The notes below the pieces were generated by a model. It saw nothing but the letters and a program-made list of their open reading frames with translations, searched no databases and was not told the DNA's origin. From an uncultured Anaeroplasmataceae bacterium (GTDB lineage: Bacteria > Bacillota_I > Bacilli_A > Acholeplasmatales > Anaeroplasmataceae), in contig CAJTTN010000011.1 of NCBI GenBank assembly GCA_910579215.1, forward strand, positions 1-50,099: 50,099 nt of DNA. Reading direction: 5' to 3'. The position numbers and the translations under genes are program-made. Positions 18,094 through 27,700 of this stretch are shown here, in pieces. The first letter of the stretch is position 1, and every line of letters starts with the position of its first letter.

Positions 18094-18732
18094 ATGGAAT
18101 ATATGAATGCTAGATCTTCACAAAGATTTTTAACCTATATCATTGACTTTTTCTTGATTCAAATTGTTGTTTCTTTTATCGTAAGCTTCATTCCTGCCTA
18201 TGTAGATGGTATGGAGTATATTTTGGAATTTTATAGATCAATTCTTCAGGGAGAATTGACAGAGAATATAGAGATATTAACAAGGGTTATGAAAAAAGCA
18301 ATTAAGCTTTTAGGAATAATACTTTCTGTTCAATTTCCTGTATATATCTTATATTTAGTCGTTCTTCCTCATTTTTGGAAAAACCAAACCTTAGGTAGAA
18401 TGGCAACCCATGTACGTGTCATATCTAAGGATGGGAAGAAAGCTAAGGTTCCTCAGCTTATGTTAAGAGAGCTCGTTGGAGGACTATTATTGCTAAATTT
18501 ATGCTCTGGATTTTTTATAATACCTCTTTTATATTGGTATTTTAGTTCGACTACGGGAAGATCTTTAGCAGATATGATTGGTGGAACTAGGCTAATTGAT
18601 ACGCAAAGTAAACTTAGTGTGGAGAAGCAGGAGGAAAATACAAGAGAGTATGTCGATGCCTACTTTAAAGAGGTATCCACTGAGAATCCAGAATCAGCTA
18701 CAGAAGAAGAAACGGAGTATAAGGTAATTTAA
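18094..18732 (+). CDS. RDD family membrane protein
   Basis: The 212-residue protein has three to four membrane helices (about 12-35, 66-92, 125-150). RDD-family features are the early Arg and Asp in SQRFLTYIIDFFLIQ, the NQTLGRMATHVRVIS loop and GRSLADMIGGTRLID near the last helix. Some RDD proteins act as Na+/H+ antiporters, but most are uncharacterised. A strongly acidic tail of about 40 residues follows. It is one base away from the next gene and likely cotranscribed with it. Confidence 0.8.
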   Translation: MEYMNARSSQRFLTYIIDFFLIQIVVSFIVSFIPAYVDGMEYILEFYRSILQGELTENIEILTRVMKKAIKLLGIILSVQFPVYILYLVVLPHFWKNQTLGRMATHVRVISKDGKKAKVPQLMLRELVGGLLLLNLCSGFFIIPLLYWYFSSTTGRSLADMIGGTRLIDTQSKLSVEKQEENTREYVDAYFKEVSTENPESATEEETEYKVI

Positions 18733-18733
18733 T

Positions 18734-19279
18734 ATGAAACAGCATATTCTAATTAAAACTACTCCTCAAGCGAATGAAAGTATGATAAATGCTTTGACTC
18801 TTGTGCTAGGAATGCATTTAGAGATTAGAGAAAAAGATTCTTGTCTTTGGCTGGATATAGATGAAATTACTGAAGAGGAGCTAGAATCTATTTTTCAATC
18901 CTTAGAAAGTGATTTGAATTTGCTAATTAGCTTTTATCATACCACATCAGACCAATATGATCGAGAGCTTGCATTGGTTTGTTCTTCCTTTTTACAAAGT
19001 ACGTATGGACATTACAATTTGAAAAGCTTTATTCCTCAAATTAAAAGTAAAAGTCTTGCAAGAGAGCTCTTCCATTTTATAACAGATGGAACGGGAATAG
19101 ACGAAAGAATTATTCTTTCTATGGCAGAAAGTGATTTAAATGTATCTCAAGCTTCAATTAGCCTATATATGCATCGCAATACACTTTTGTATAAGATAGA
19201 ACGCTTAGAGGAATTGAGAGGCTTTGACATAAAAAAATTTTATGATTTGTATTTGCTCTTTTATTTGCTGAAAGCTTAA
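18734..19279 (+). CDS. PucR/CdaR-type C-terminal HTH regulator-like protein
   Basis: The 181-residue protein ends in the helix-turn-helix seen at the C-terminus of PucR and CdaR regulators: VSQASISLYMHRNTLLYKIE followed by a region ending in YLLFYLL. The N-terminal 100 residues show no sensory domain I recognise, and the usual sugar-diacid or GAF domain is missing, so this is a reduced form. It is separated by a strong terminator from the sugar ATPase downstream. The regulated genes are unknown. Confidence 0.7.
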   Translation: MKQHILIKTTPQANESMINALTLVLGMHLEIREKDSCLWLDIDEITEEELESIFQSLESDLNLLISFYHTTSDQYDRELALVCSSFLQSTYGHYNLKSFIPQIKSKSLARELFHFITDGTGIDERIILSMAESDLNVSQASISLYMHRNTLLYKIERLEELRGFDIKKFYDLYLLFYLLKA

Positions 19280-19285
19280 TAAATT

Positions 19286-19318
19286 ACTGCTGAAAGGTCT
19301 AAATTTCAGCAGTTTTTT
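19286..19318 (+). terminator. Terminator between the HTH gene and the sugar ATPase
   Basis: A perfect 10-bp stem ACTGCTGAAA/TTTCAGCAGT with an 8-base loop ends in six T. Confidence 0.88.
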
Positions 19319-19387
19319 AATTTTTAAACCTTAGGATTTATAAATATAAAGAAAAATTTGTGCAATTTGTACATATCTTTTTTAATT

Positions 19388-19402
19388 TGAAAGCGCTATA
19401 AT
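19388..19402 (+). promoter_or_regulatory. cre (CcpA) site overlapping the -10 box of the sugar ATPase
   Basis: TGAAAGCGCTATAA matches the cre consensus TGWAANCGNTNWCA at all but one fixed position (A for C near the end). It overlaps the -10 hexamer TATAAT at 19397-19402, so CcpA bound here would block RNA polymerase. The known role of cre sites is carbon catabolite repression, which fits the sugar-uptake ATPase 27 bases downstream. Confidence 0.75.
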
Positions 19403-19428
19403 AAAATCAAAATATAGGAGGAAATTTT

Positions 19429-20535
19429 ATGTCAACTTTAAATTTAAAAGATATAAACAAGATTTATCCAAATGGTGTACAAGCTGTTTTTGATTTTAAT
19501 CTAGATATTCAGGATCAGGAGTTTATAGTATTTGTTGGTCCATCTGGTTGTGGAAAATCAACTACGCTTCGTATGATTGCTGGATTAGAGGATATTTCTA
19601 GTGGAGAGCTGTATATTGATGGGGAATTAATGAATAATGTAAATTCTAAGGATAGAGGAATTGCAATGGTATTCCAAAGCTATGCCTTATATCCACACAT
19701 GACAGTATTTAATAATATGGCCTTTGCTTTACAGCTTCGTCGTGTTCCTAGAGAAGAAATAAAGGAAAGAGTTGATGCAGCTGCAAAAATTCTAGGTCTA
19801 GAGAAATTCTTAGATCGTTATCCACGTCAGTTGTCTGGTGGACAAAATCAACGTGTTGCATTAGGTAGAGCTATTGTTCGTAAGCCTAAGGTATTCTTAA
19901 TGGATGAGCCACTTTCTAACTTGGATGCGAAGCTTCGTGTAACCATGCGTGGAGAGTTAACTAAGCTTCATCGTAATTTAGGATCAACTACGATTTATGT
20001 GACTCACGACCAAATTGAGGCTATGACGATGGCTTCTAGAATTGTTGTTATGCGTGATGGTAGAATTCAACAGGTAGGAACACCAAAAGAAATTTATGAG
20101 CATCCTGCAAATGTGTTCGTAGGTGGCTTTATTGGAACTCCACCAATGAATTTTATCCATGGAAAGGTTGATAAAAAAGGATTATTTACTTCAACTGATG
20201 GTTCACAAAAGGTAATGATTCCAGAGGGTAAGGTTAGTATATTAAAGGAGCAGAATTATTTAGAAAAAGATGTTATTTTAGGAATTCGTCCAGAGGATAT
20301 TCATGATGATCCTGTTGTCATTGAAACCTATCCAGATTCTTTAATTCATGTTACAGTGGATGTTGCGGAGCTTTTAGGAGCTGAAACAAATATCTATGCT
20401 TCTATTGGGAAGGATTCTATTATTGCATCTGTACCTGCACGAGACGATTTAGGAAAGGGTTCTCTTGTAAAGCTAGCTTTAGATATGAACCATTGTCATG
20501 TATTTGATGTAGAAACAGAAAAGGCAGTTCTTTAA
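19429..20535 (+). CDS. Sugar ABC transporter ATP-binding protein (UgpC/MsmX type)
   Basis: The 368-residue cytosolic ATPase energises carbohydrate ABC importers. The order is Walker A GPSGCGKSTT, Q-loop MVFQSYALYPHM, signature LSGGQNQRVALGRA (Asn where most members have Arg), Walker B VFLMDEPLSNLD and H-loop VTHDQIEAMT. After this comes the C-terminal regulatory TOBE/OB region with LGIRPEDIHDD. No permease or binding protein is nearby, which is typical of the shared, multi-transporter ATPase MsmX. AGGAGGAAATTTT precedes the ATG. The cre site in its promoter indicates repression by preferred sugars. Confidence 0.93.
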   Translation: MSTLNLKDINKIYPNGVQAVFDFNLDIQDQEFIVFVGPSGCGKSTTLRMIAGLEDISSGELYIDGELMNNVNSKDRGIAMVFQSYALYPHMTVFNNMAFALQLRRVPREEIKERVDAAAKILGLEKFLDRYPRQLSGGQNQRVALGRAIVRKPKVFLMDEPLSNLDAKLRVTMRGELTKLHRNLGSTTIYVTHDQIEAMTMASRIVVMRDGRIQQVGTPKEIYEHPANVFVGGFIGTPPMNFIHGKVDKKGLFTSTDGSQKVMIPEGKVSILKEQNYLEKDVILGIRPEDIHDDPVVIETYPDSLIHVTVDVAELLGAETNIYASIGKDSIIASVPARDDLGKGSLVKLALDMNHCHVFDVETEKAVL

Positions 20536-20544
20536 AATAAGTTT

Positions 20545-20571
20545 AAATCCATCACGTTTGTGGTGGATTTT
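20545..20571 (+). terminator. Terminator after the sugar ATPase
   Basis: An 11-bp stem AAATCCATCAC/GTGGTGGATTT (one G-T pair) with loop GTTT leads into TTTT. Confidence 0.8.
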
Positions 20572-20575
20572 CATA

Positions 20576-20604
20576 TTTACATTTTTTTCTTAAAATGGTA
20601 TAAT
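20576..20604 (+). promoter_or_regulatory. acpP promoter
   Basis: TTTACA (20576-20581), a 17-base spacer and TGGTATAAT (TATAAT at 20599-20604) make a near-ideal sigma-A promoter with an extended -10. A start near 20611 would leave a short leader with AGAAGGATGG before the ATG. Confidence 0.8.
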
Positions 20605-20633
20605 TATAAAAAAATTAGAAGGATGGTTTAAAC

Positions 20634-20867
20634 ATGTCAATTTTTGAAAAAGTACAAGAAATTATTGTAAAAGAATTAAAAGTAGATGCTGCAAAGGTTA
20701 CACTAGAGGCTTCCTTAAAGGATGATTTAGGTGCTGATAGCTTAGATGCAGTTGAAATTGTTATGGATATTGAAGACGAATTTGGTGTAGAAATCGATGA
20801 TACTAAAGCTGAGGCAATTTCTACAGTGGGAGATTTAGTTTCTTATATTGAAGAATTAAAGAAGTAA
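20634..20867 (+). CDS. acpP: Acyl carrier protein
   Basis: The 77-residue acidic protein carries growing fatty acyl chains on a phosphopantetheine arm. The attachment Ser36 lies in GADSLDAVEIVMDIEDEFG, the family hallmark. Size and four-helix pattern are normal. It has its own strong promoter and terminator, so it is monocistronic here, away from the usual plsX-fabD-fabG cluster. Confidence 0.97.
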   Translation: MSIFEKVQEIIVKELKVDAAKVTLEASLKDDLGADSLDAVEIVMDIEDEFGVEIDDTKAEAISTVGDLVSYIEELKK

Positions 20868-20872
20868 GATTC

Positions 20873-20893
20873 AGCTGCCTTAAGCAGCTTTTT
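20873..20893 (+). terminator. Terminator after acpP
   Basis: The stem AGCTGC/GCAGCT with loop CTTAA is followed by five T. The next gene begins 26 bases on, so part of the transcript may read through. Confidence 0.75.
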
Positions 20894-20918
20894 CTTTTCT
20901 ATTGAGGAGGTGAGATAA

Positions 20919-22928
20919 ATGGATAGTCAACATAAACTTTGGATAGAGGCATGGAAAAATAGTAAAATTTTTCAGGTGGAAAAGGATCGTATAAAGCCTA
21001 AGACCTATCTATTTTCAAGCTTCCCCAAAACCAATTTAAATGGTTTTCAAGATGCTTTTATTCGTCCTGTTTTAGTTGGAGATTTTTTTTCACGCTATTT
21101 ACGAATGAAAGGGAATAATGTTTTATTTCCTATGGGCTTTGATTCTTTAGGGCTATCCTCCTATATGGAAAACAAAAAGATTAGTAATGCCATTACGGAT
21201 GATATCTCTTTTGCCTTTGAGCAACAAATGTTACAGCTTGGCATAGGCATAGATAATCAGAAGAAGATGGATTTAAAGCATGAAGAATTTTTAGGTTCTC
21301 TTCAATTAGCCTTTATAGAGCTTTATGAGCGTGGATATATTAAATACGGAGATATAGATGTTTATCAAGATAAATCTGGAAAAAAAATATTAGATACTTA
21401 TTTTTATAAAAAGAATTTAGTTCCAAATCGCGTTAAAGCCTTTTATCTTGATATTTCACAGATTACAGAATCGCTTGTGAAAAAAATTGATGAGCTTCCT
21501 GTTGGAGTAGATATTAAAAAAAATCTTTTATCTATGCTAGATATACAGGAACGTTTAACAATAAACTTTGCAGTTACTAATGGTGCTAGTATGAAACACA
21601 CCTTTACAGAACCAGAATATATTGGAGCTATTTCCTATATTTTAATCCATCCAGACTATATAGATTTTCAAGAATATACCCAGTATGAGGAATTTCAGGC
21701 CATTGAATTGTATCTTTCTGAGGAAAATACAAATGACTTTGGTGTGTTTACTGGGAATTATGCTATAAATCCTTTGACGGGAAAGAAGATACCTATTTTT
21801 TTAAGTGTTAGGGAAGATTGTCCTATCTATTTTGCCAATACCTATTTAAATGCAACAGATCGTATGCTTGCGCAAGAGGAGCTTTTATCTGTAATTGATG
21901 TAGTCCAAAATGGTGTTTTTATTGAAAGTGATTTTTTAAACGGACTTCCTGTTGAGGAGGGAAGAGGCTTAATTATAGAGCAATTTGTAAAGGCAGATAT
22001 TGCAGTTACAGAATCATATTTTAGTAAGGATAAAATACTTTTATCCTCCTTAGATTCCTTAGGAGCACTTATTCCCTTTTTTATAGATCAGGAAGGATTT
22101 CTGTATTCTTTGAAAAATCATCTCCCCTTTGTTCTTTCGAGTAAATTTAGACCTGTTTTATCTGATGAAATTGATGTTCCAGGAAATGTAATTCCAGGAA
22201 GCATCAATCACATTTTTTCCTCTGGAATTCTTTCTATATTAGCAATTTTATATGATACAATTGGTGAAAGCTATTCGATTTTTTCAAAGGATGCGGTTGA
22301 AAGTCTAAGGGCTTGGAAAAAAATTAAGGTTTTAACAATCCCAGCAGATGAAATATTTGAACATGTATTTGTGCCTCTTTGCTTAAGATGTATTATAGAA
22401 AAAGAAAAAAAGACAGAATTGCCTGTCTTATTTGAGCATTTAAATTTAGTGCATGCAACCTTTGATGAGGCCTACCATAAATTTTCTAAAGCAAATAACA
22501 ATTTATTAGATTTCCAAAAGAAACTAGAAAAGTATTCTGGTGATGCTATCCGATTGTATTTTTTAAGTAAGCCCTTGGACCAAGATTTTATTTTTAGTGA
22601 TACAGAATTGGAAAGCATAAAAAATTTAAGAAAAAGTATGAAGCATCTTTATCAAGCTCCTTTTATCCGTGAGGAACATTTGAAACAAGAATTTGAGCAT
22701 TTGCTAGAGGTGTGTATGGAAGCCCTTGAACAAAAGGATTGTGTGAGCTATGTGAATGAGTTAATTACCTTTTTCAAAGAATATTTATGGTTTCAACAAA
22801 TCACACATAAGGAGGGACTTCTTTTCTTAAAGCTCCTTTATCCAGTATGTCCTTTTTTGGCAGAAGAAATATATCATGATATTTACAAAGGAAAATATTT
22901 AATTAGTGATGATGGTTGGATTACTTAA
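20919..22928 (+). CDS. Degenerate leucyl-tRNA synthetase paralogue
   Basis: The 669-residue protein aligns end to end with LeuRS but has lost its signatures. The N-terminal block FPYPSGQGLHVGH becomes FPKTNLNGFQDAF, while the following RMKGNNVLFPMGFDSLGL still matches RMQGYNVLHPMGWDAFGL. The CP1 domain is recognisable through GVFTGNYAINPLTGKKIPIF, but the Thr-rich editing motif and AHDERD are gone. KMSKSRGN becomes KFSKANNN (about 521-528). The protein stops after LLYPVCPFLAEEI and lacks the C-terminal tRNA-binding domain. The intact, gap-free frame and GAGGAGGTGA ribosome binding site argue for an expressed protein rather than a pseudogene. A charging function is unlikely; a regulatory or binding role is possible but unknown. 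Confidence 0.8.
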   Translation: MDSQHKLWIEAWKNSKIFQVEKDRIKPKTYLFSSFPKTNLNGFQDAFIRPVLVGDFFSRYLRMKGNNVLFPMGFDSLGLSSYMENKKISNAITDDISFAFEQQMLQLGIGIDNQKKMDLKHEEFLGSLQLAFIELYERGYIKYGDIDVYQDKSGKKILDTYFYKKNLVPNRVKAFYLDISQITESLVKKIDELPVGVDIKKNLLSMLDIQERLTINFAVTNGASMKHTFTEPEYIGAISYILIHPDYIDFQEYTQYEEFQAIELYLSEENTNDFGVFTGNYAINPLTGKKIPIFLSVREDCPIYFANTYLNATDRMLAQEELLSVIDVVQNGVFIESDFLNGLPVEEGRGLIIEQFVKADIAVTESYFSKDKILLSSLDSLGALIPFFIDQEGFLYSLKNHLPFVLSSKFRPVLSDEIDVPGNVIPGSINHIFSSGILSILAILYDTIGESYSIFSKDAVESLRAWKKIKVLTIPADEIFEHVFVPLCLRCIIEKEKKTELPVLFEHLNLVHATFDEAYHKFSKANNNLLDFQKKLEKYSGDAIRLYFLSKPLDQDFIFSDTELESIKNLRKSMKHLYQAPFIREEHLKQEFEHLLEVCMEALEQKDCVSYVNELITFFKEYLWFQQITHKEGLLFLKLLYPVCPFLAEEIYHDIYKGKYLISDDGWIT

Positions 22929-23844
22929 ATTTATCTCCTTGGTATATATTTAGTTTCTTGCATAGCTTGTCGATTTCGTTCATGACGACAAGCTTTTTCA
23001 TTGGCCATTTTGGTAGCATGATGTCCTCAGCAATTCCATCAGCAGATAATCTATGAATGATAATATTTGGCTTAAGTCGAGCTATTTGTTGAACAACGAT
23101 GCTACAATATTCTTCTAAGGACAAAATAGGAAAGGGCTCCTTTAAATAGTTTTGATATAGAACGGTATCCTTTAATAATAGAAGACTATGAAATTTAATG
23201 CCCTGTATATCAAGCTGATTTATAAAGTCGATGGTATTTATCATATCCTCTTTTGTTTCATTAGGAAGTCCATTAATGATATGGAGTATAACCTCAATCC
23301 TTCTCTTTCTTAATTCCTTTACACAGAAAATCAATTCTTCATTTGTACAACAGCGATTGATAATTTTGGCAGTAAGCTCATTTGCAGTTTGCAGACCTAA
23401 TTCTATAATAACTGGTTTTCTTTGATTAAGCTCTCCTAAATAATCATAGAGTTCGTTTGTAAAGCAATCAGGTCTAGTAGCTATGGCTAGGGCTACAATA
23501 TGAGTAGGATCAAGCATTAATATACCTTCATAAATTTCCTTTAGCCTTTCTAAAGGTGCGTATGTGTTTGAATAGGCTTGTAGATAGGGAATAAATAATG
23601 CATTTGGCCATTTATGTACTATTTTAGCTTTGATTTCTAAATATTGCTCTTGAAGAGTATAGAGAGGATTTCCAGCTGTGTCTCCACTTCCTTGCTTTGA
23701 ACAATAGGTACATCCACCCCATCCCTTAGTACCATCCCGATTTGGACAGGTAAAGCTTGCATTTAATGCAATTTTTGCCACCTTACATTTCCATTTTTTT
23801 TGATAATATTCGGTTAATGTATTATAATGTTTCCTTTGTTCCAT
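22921..23844 (-). CDS. YtqA-like radical SAM protein (TIGR01212 type)
   Basis: The 307-residue protein has the Cys pattern of the YtqA-type radical SAM family: FTCPNRDGTKGWGGCTYCSK (Cys, 11 residues, Cys, 2 residues, Cys) binding a 4Fe-4S cluster. TIM-barrel pieces follow: YLQAYSNTYAP, IATRPDC, IELGLQT, HIINGLPNET and KFHSLLLL, all standard for this group. The reaction is not firmly known to me. The gene ends on an 8-base tail-to-tail overlap with the LeuRS-like gene. The start at 23844 has a GTGAT site upstream. Confidence 0.85.
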   Translation of the reverse strand: MEQRKHYNTLTEYYQKKWKCKVAKIALNASFTCPNRDGTKGWGGCTYCSKQGSGDTAGNPLYTLQEQYLEIKAKIVHKWPNALFIPYLQAYSNTYAPLERLKEIYEGILMLDPTHIVALAIATRPDCFTNELYDYLGELNQRKPVIIELGLQTANELTAKIINRCCTNEELIFCVKELRKRRIEVILHIINGLPNETKEDMINTIDFINQLDIQGIKFHSLLLLKDTVLYQNYLKEPFPILSLEEYCSIVVQQIARLKPNIIIHRLSADGIAEDIMLPKWPMKKLVVMNEIDKLCKKLNIYQGDKFK

Positions 23845-23908
23845 GATATCACCTGTAAATATTATAACAAATTTTTAATCTTAAGTGGTAATAATTCTTG
23901 TTTTTTGG

Positions 23909-23914
23909 TATAAT
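23909..23914 (+). promoter_or_regulatory. Extended -10 promoter upstream of the DUF1189-like gene
   Basis: TGGTATAAT lies 24 bases before the start. A -35 box is not evident. Confidence 0.5.
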
Positions 23915-23937
23915 AAAAATAATGCGAGGTTTTATAA

Positions 23938-24729
23938 ATGTTTGAAAGAATTAAGGATTGTATATGTCATCCAAGAAATATTGGAAAATATAATAAAGAT
24001 TCTATTGGTATAGTCCTTTTAACTATATTTCTTTTCTTTGTTTTAGCTTTAAGTATGCAAGGCGTACGCTCCTTTACAGAAAATCCTTTTGATGAGTATT
24101 CCTCTATGGTAGTGAGCTCTGCAGTAATACAGCATGGAGATAATAATGTCATATATGATTCAAATTCTCATAAAATAACAGGAGATTCATTGAAAATTGA
24201 GGGGAATGGGTTTCAACTCATAATTTTACCTACAGAAGAGCAAATTACAGTAGGTAGAAATTCCGTAAATATTATTTTAAAGGAAGAAGAGGCTATTGTT
24301 TATTACAGTGCGTCTAAGGTCTCTAGTATTGCCTATAGGGATATTCAGGTTGCAGGCTTTAAATTAGGAGATGTTGCCTTAAATCATTCACAGGCCATTT
24401 ATAATTTTAAAATTTTTATAGATAGTATTTTAGATTCAAGTAGAATCTATTTTCAGGTGAGTACTTTCTTAAGAGGGGCTTTGACAACCTTTGTATATTA
24501 TTTGATTTGTGTTTTATTTAGTTTTGTTTTATCCATTTCTATTAATCCGTCTATCGATAAAGGGGTTAGAACTAAACTAAGCTTTTATGATGGGTGTAGC
24601 TTTTTGGTTGGTTCTTTCTTTGCGTATTTGTTTAATGCAAGTATTATCGTATATTTTGCTTTACCTTGTCCGTTGATTTTTGCATTTATTACATTTCGTC
24701 ATATTGTTAGGGTGATTATTCGTAAATAG
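23938..24729 (+). CDS. DUF1189-like membrane protein
   Basis: The 263-residue protein has an N-terminal helix (about 24-44), an extracellular beta-rich domain (about 50-155) and a cluster of helices near 180-260. The layout and the opening MFERIKDCICHPRNIGKY fit DUF1189 membrane proteins, whose role is not established. It sits 17 bases upstream of polC with no promoter between, so it may be cotranscribed with it. Confidence 0.6.
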   Translation: MFERIKDCICHPRNIGKYNKDSIGIVLLTIFLFFVLALSMQGVRSFTENPFDEYSSMVVSSAVIQHGDNNVIYDSNSHKITGDSLKIEGNGFQLIILPTEEQITVGRNSVNIILKEEEAIVYYSASKVSSIAYRDIQVAGFKLGDVALNHSQAIYNFKIFIDSILDSSRIYFQVSTFLRGALTTFVYYLICVLFSFVLSISINPSIDKGVRTKLSFYDGCSFLVGSFFAYLFNASIIVYFALPCPLIFAFITFRHIVRVIIRK

Positions 24730-24746
24730 GTTTTTTGGAGGGTTGT

Positions 24747-27700
24747 ATGAAGTTAGATGAAATTATTCAGAATAAAAATATAATTTCCTGTGAGTTTTCA
24801 GTAGAGAAAATAAAATATCATAAAAAAACAAAGCGTGCAGAACTATATGTAGCTATAGAAGAGGTTCTTCCCTTTTCAAAATATCAGGAGCTTTATACCT
24901 GTATAAAAGAAGTCTTTGATGCTATAGGGGTACGCTTTTTACTGCATTTAGAATACTCTAGGAATTTGTTAGCAGAGGAACAAAACAGACAGTATTTAGA
25001 ACAAACACTTTTAGCTTTAAACGAGCAATCTCCTCGTTTTCAAAGTGTGGATGCAAAAGATGCAATTTTTAATGATAAGGAAATTCAATTTAAAATTCCT
25101 AAGGATGCCTTAGGTTTAGAGGATTTACTACAACCCATAGAAGAACAGCTTACTAGGTTTGGTCTAGAATTTCAAGTAAAATTAGTTCGTGATGAGGAGC
25201 AAAGTGTTAAAGCTGAGATTGATGCCATGCAAAAGGAAATAGAGGAAACTCTTTCGCAACAAAAGAAAGAGGCAGAGGCTGTACAAAAAATTAATGAGCA
25301 AATGCAAAAGGAAAAGAAGTATACGAAAATCTCAAAGCCAACGGATATATCTTTTATTAAGGATATCCCTAATTCTCAAAACGAAATTTCTATTTATCAA
25401 AACACGAATGGTCCAGCCATTTTTGTTATTGATGCTTATATTTTTAATATAGACATTAAATCATTTGCTAAATCTAAATCTTCTTTGGCTACAATGAAGG
25501 TAACGGATGAGACAGATTCTATCATTGTTAAAAAATGGTTACGAACGGATACAGAAAAAGAGCTTTATGAACGTGATATGGTTGAAAATTCTCGTTTAAA
25601 AATAACAGGTAAGGCAGAATTTGATTCCTTTGCTAAGCAGGTTGTTTTAAATGCCAGTTCAGTAGAATACATTGGTAAGAAAGAGGTAAGCATAGTAAAT
25701 GATGATGCCCCTAAAAAGCGTGTAGAATTACATTGCCATACCAAAATGAGTAATTTAGATGGTTTAACAGAAGCAAGTGATTATGTGAAAACCGCTATTG
25801 AATGGGGCTGGAGTGCTATGGCCTTCACAGATCATAATGGTCTTTATAGTGTTCCTGATATTGCTCACGCTCTTGAGAAGCATCCTGATTTTAAACCAAT
25901 ATATGGTATAGAATTAAATTATATTAATGATGAGAAGTATTTTATAACTTTGGATCAACGAGATATAGAGCTTAAGGATGCTACCTATGTAGTTTTTGAT
26001 ATTGAGACAACAGGCTTATCTCAAACCTATGATGAGATCATTGAAATAGCAGCTCATAAGGTCTATCAAGGTGGCATAGTGGACACCTTTGAAGTGTTTG
26101 TTAATCCAGGATTCTCTATTCCTGAGCGTATTGTTGAAATCACACATATTACAGATGAAATGGTTGCAGATGCCTTAAGTATTAAGGAAGTTTTACCTAA
26201 ATTTATGGATTTTTGTGAGGGCTCTATTTTAGTTGCCCATAATGCTATGTTCGATGTAGGTATGATTTATAAGGATATAAAGAAGTATCAACTGTCTTAT
26301 CCTATGTTACCTGTGATTGATACATTAAATTTATTTCGTGCAGGCTATGGCACAGAGGTAAAGACATTCAATTTGAAGTCCTTATCAAAATATTTTAAGG
26401 TTAAGCAGGAGCAGCATCACCGTGCAACCGATGATACAAGAGTTACAGCACTTTGCTTTATTCAAATGTTGAGTGATTTATTTAAACGCAATATTTATAA
26501 TTATCAGGATATCAATAGCTTGATTGATCCTCAGGAGCATTGGCGTCATTTGATTCCTTCTCACATCACTATTTTAGCTAAAAATCCTGTTGGATATAAG
26601 AATATGTATAAAATTGTTTCTGATGCCCTAACCTATCATTTACATGGAAATCCTAAAATATTAAAGTCTGTTATAGATGCCCATAGAGAGGGAATTCTTT
26701 TAGGCTCCTCTTGTGTAAATGGTGAGGTTTTTGAGCTAGCTTTAAATCGGAGTGTTGAGGAGCTAGAGGAGGCTATAGAATATTATGATTATATTGAGGT
26801 TCAGCCACCTACAGCATATCGTCAGCTTTATAAAGACATGCCGAATGGTGAAGAACGAGTTTGTGAAATCATTTTAAAAATTATAGAAGCATCTAAGAGG
26901 AAGAACAAGCCTGTAGTTGCTACCTCAGATTGTCATTATTTAAGACCAAATTTGAAAAAATATCGAGATATATTGATTGCTTCTCCTCAGGTAGGAGGAG
27001 GACAGCATCCTCTGGCAAATTATAAGGAATCGCCAGACATGCATTTACGTACGACAGAGGAGATGCTGAAGGAGTTTGAATTTTTACATCAGGATTTGGC
27101 ATATGAAATTGTTGTAGAAAATACAAATGCTATTGCTGACGAGATTGAAAAATTCCCAGCCTTCAAAAAGGATATGTTTGCTCCTAGAGATGATGAATTT
27201 AAAGACAATTTCCTTAAAGTTCCTTCCATCACAGAGGAGGTAAAACGAATTGTAAAGGAAAATATGATTAATTTATATGGGGAGAATCCTCATTTGATTG
27301 TAAAAAGACGTATTGATCGTGAGCTGAATTCTATCATTTCTAATGGATATGCTTCTGTATATTATATGTCACATTTAATGGTTGTAAAATCTTTAGGTGA
27401 TGGTTATTTGGTTGGCTCTCGTGGTTCTGTTGGCTCCTCTTTAGTCGCAACCATGATGCAGATTACAGAAATTAATCCTTTATCTCCCCATTATCGTTGT
27501 AAAAAATGTAAATTTCATACCTTTAAAATGCGAGATGATGAGGTGGATGAATTTGGACTAACAGAGGTTGAAAAAGACTTTCAAGCTGCTTTACGCTCTG
27601 TGGATTCAGGGTATGACCTTCCAGATGCAGTTTGTCCAATATGTGGAGAGCCTTTGACTAAGGATGGGCATGATATCCCTTTTGAAACCTTTTTGGGATT

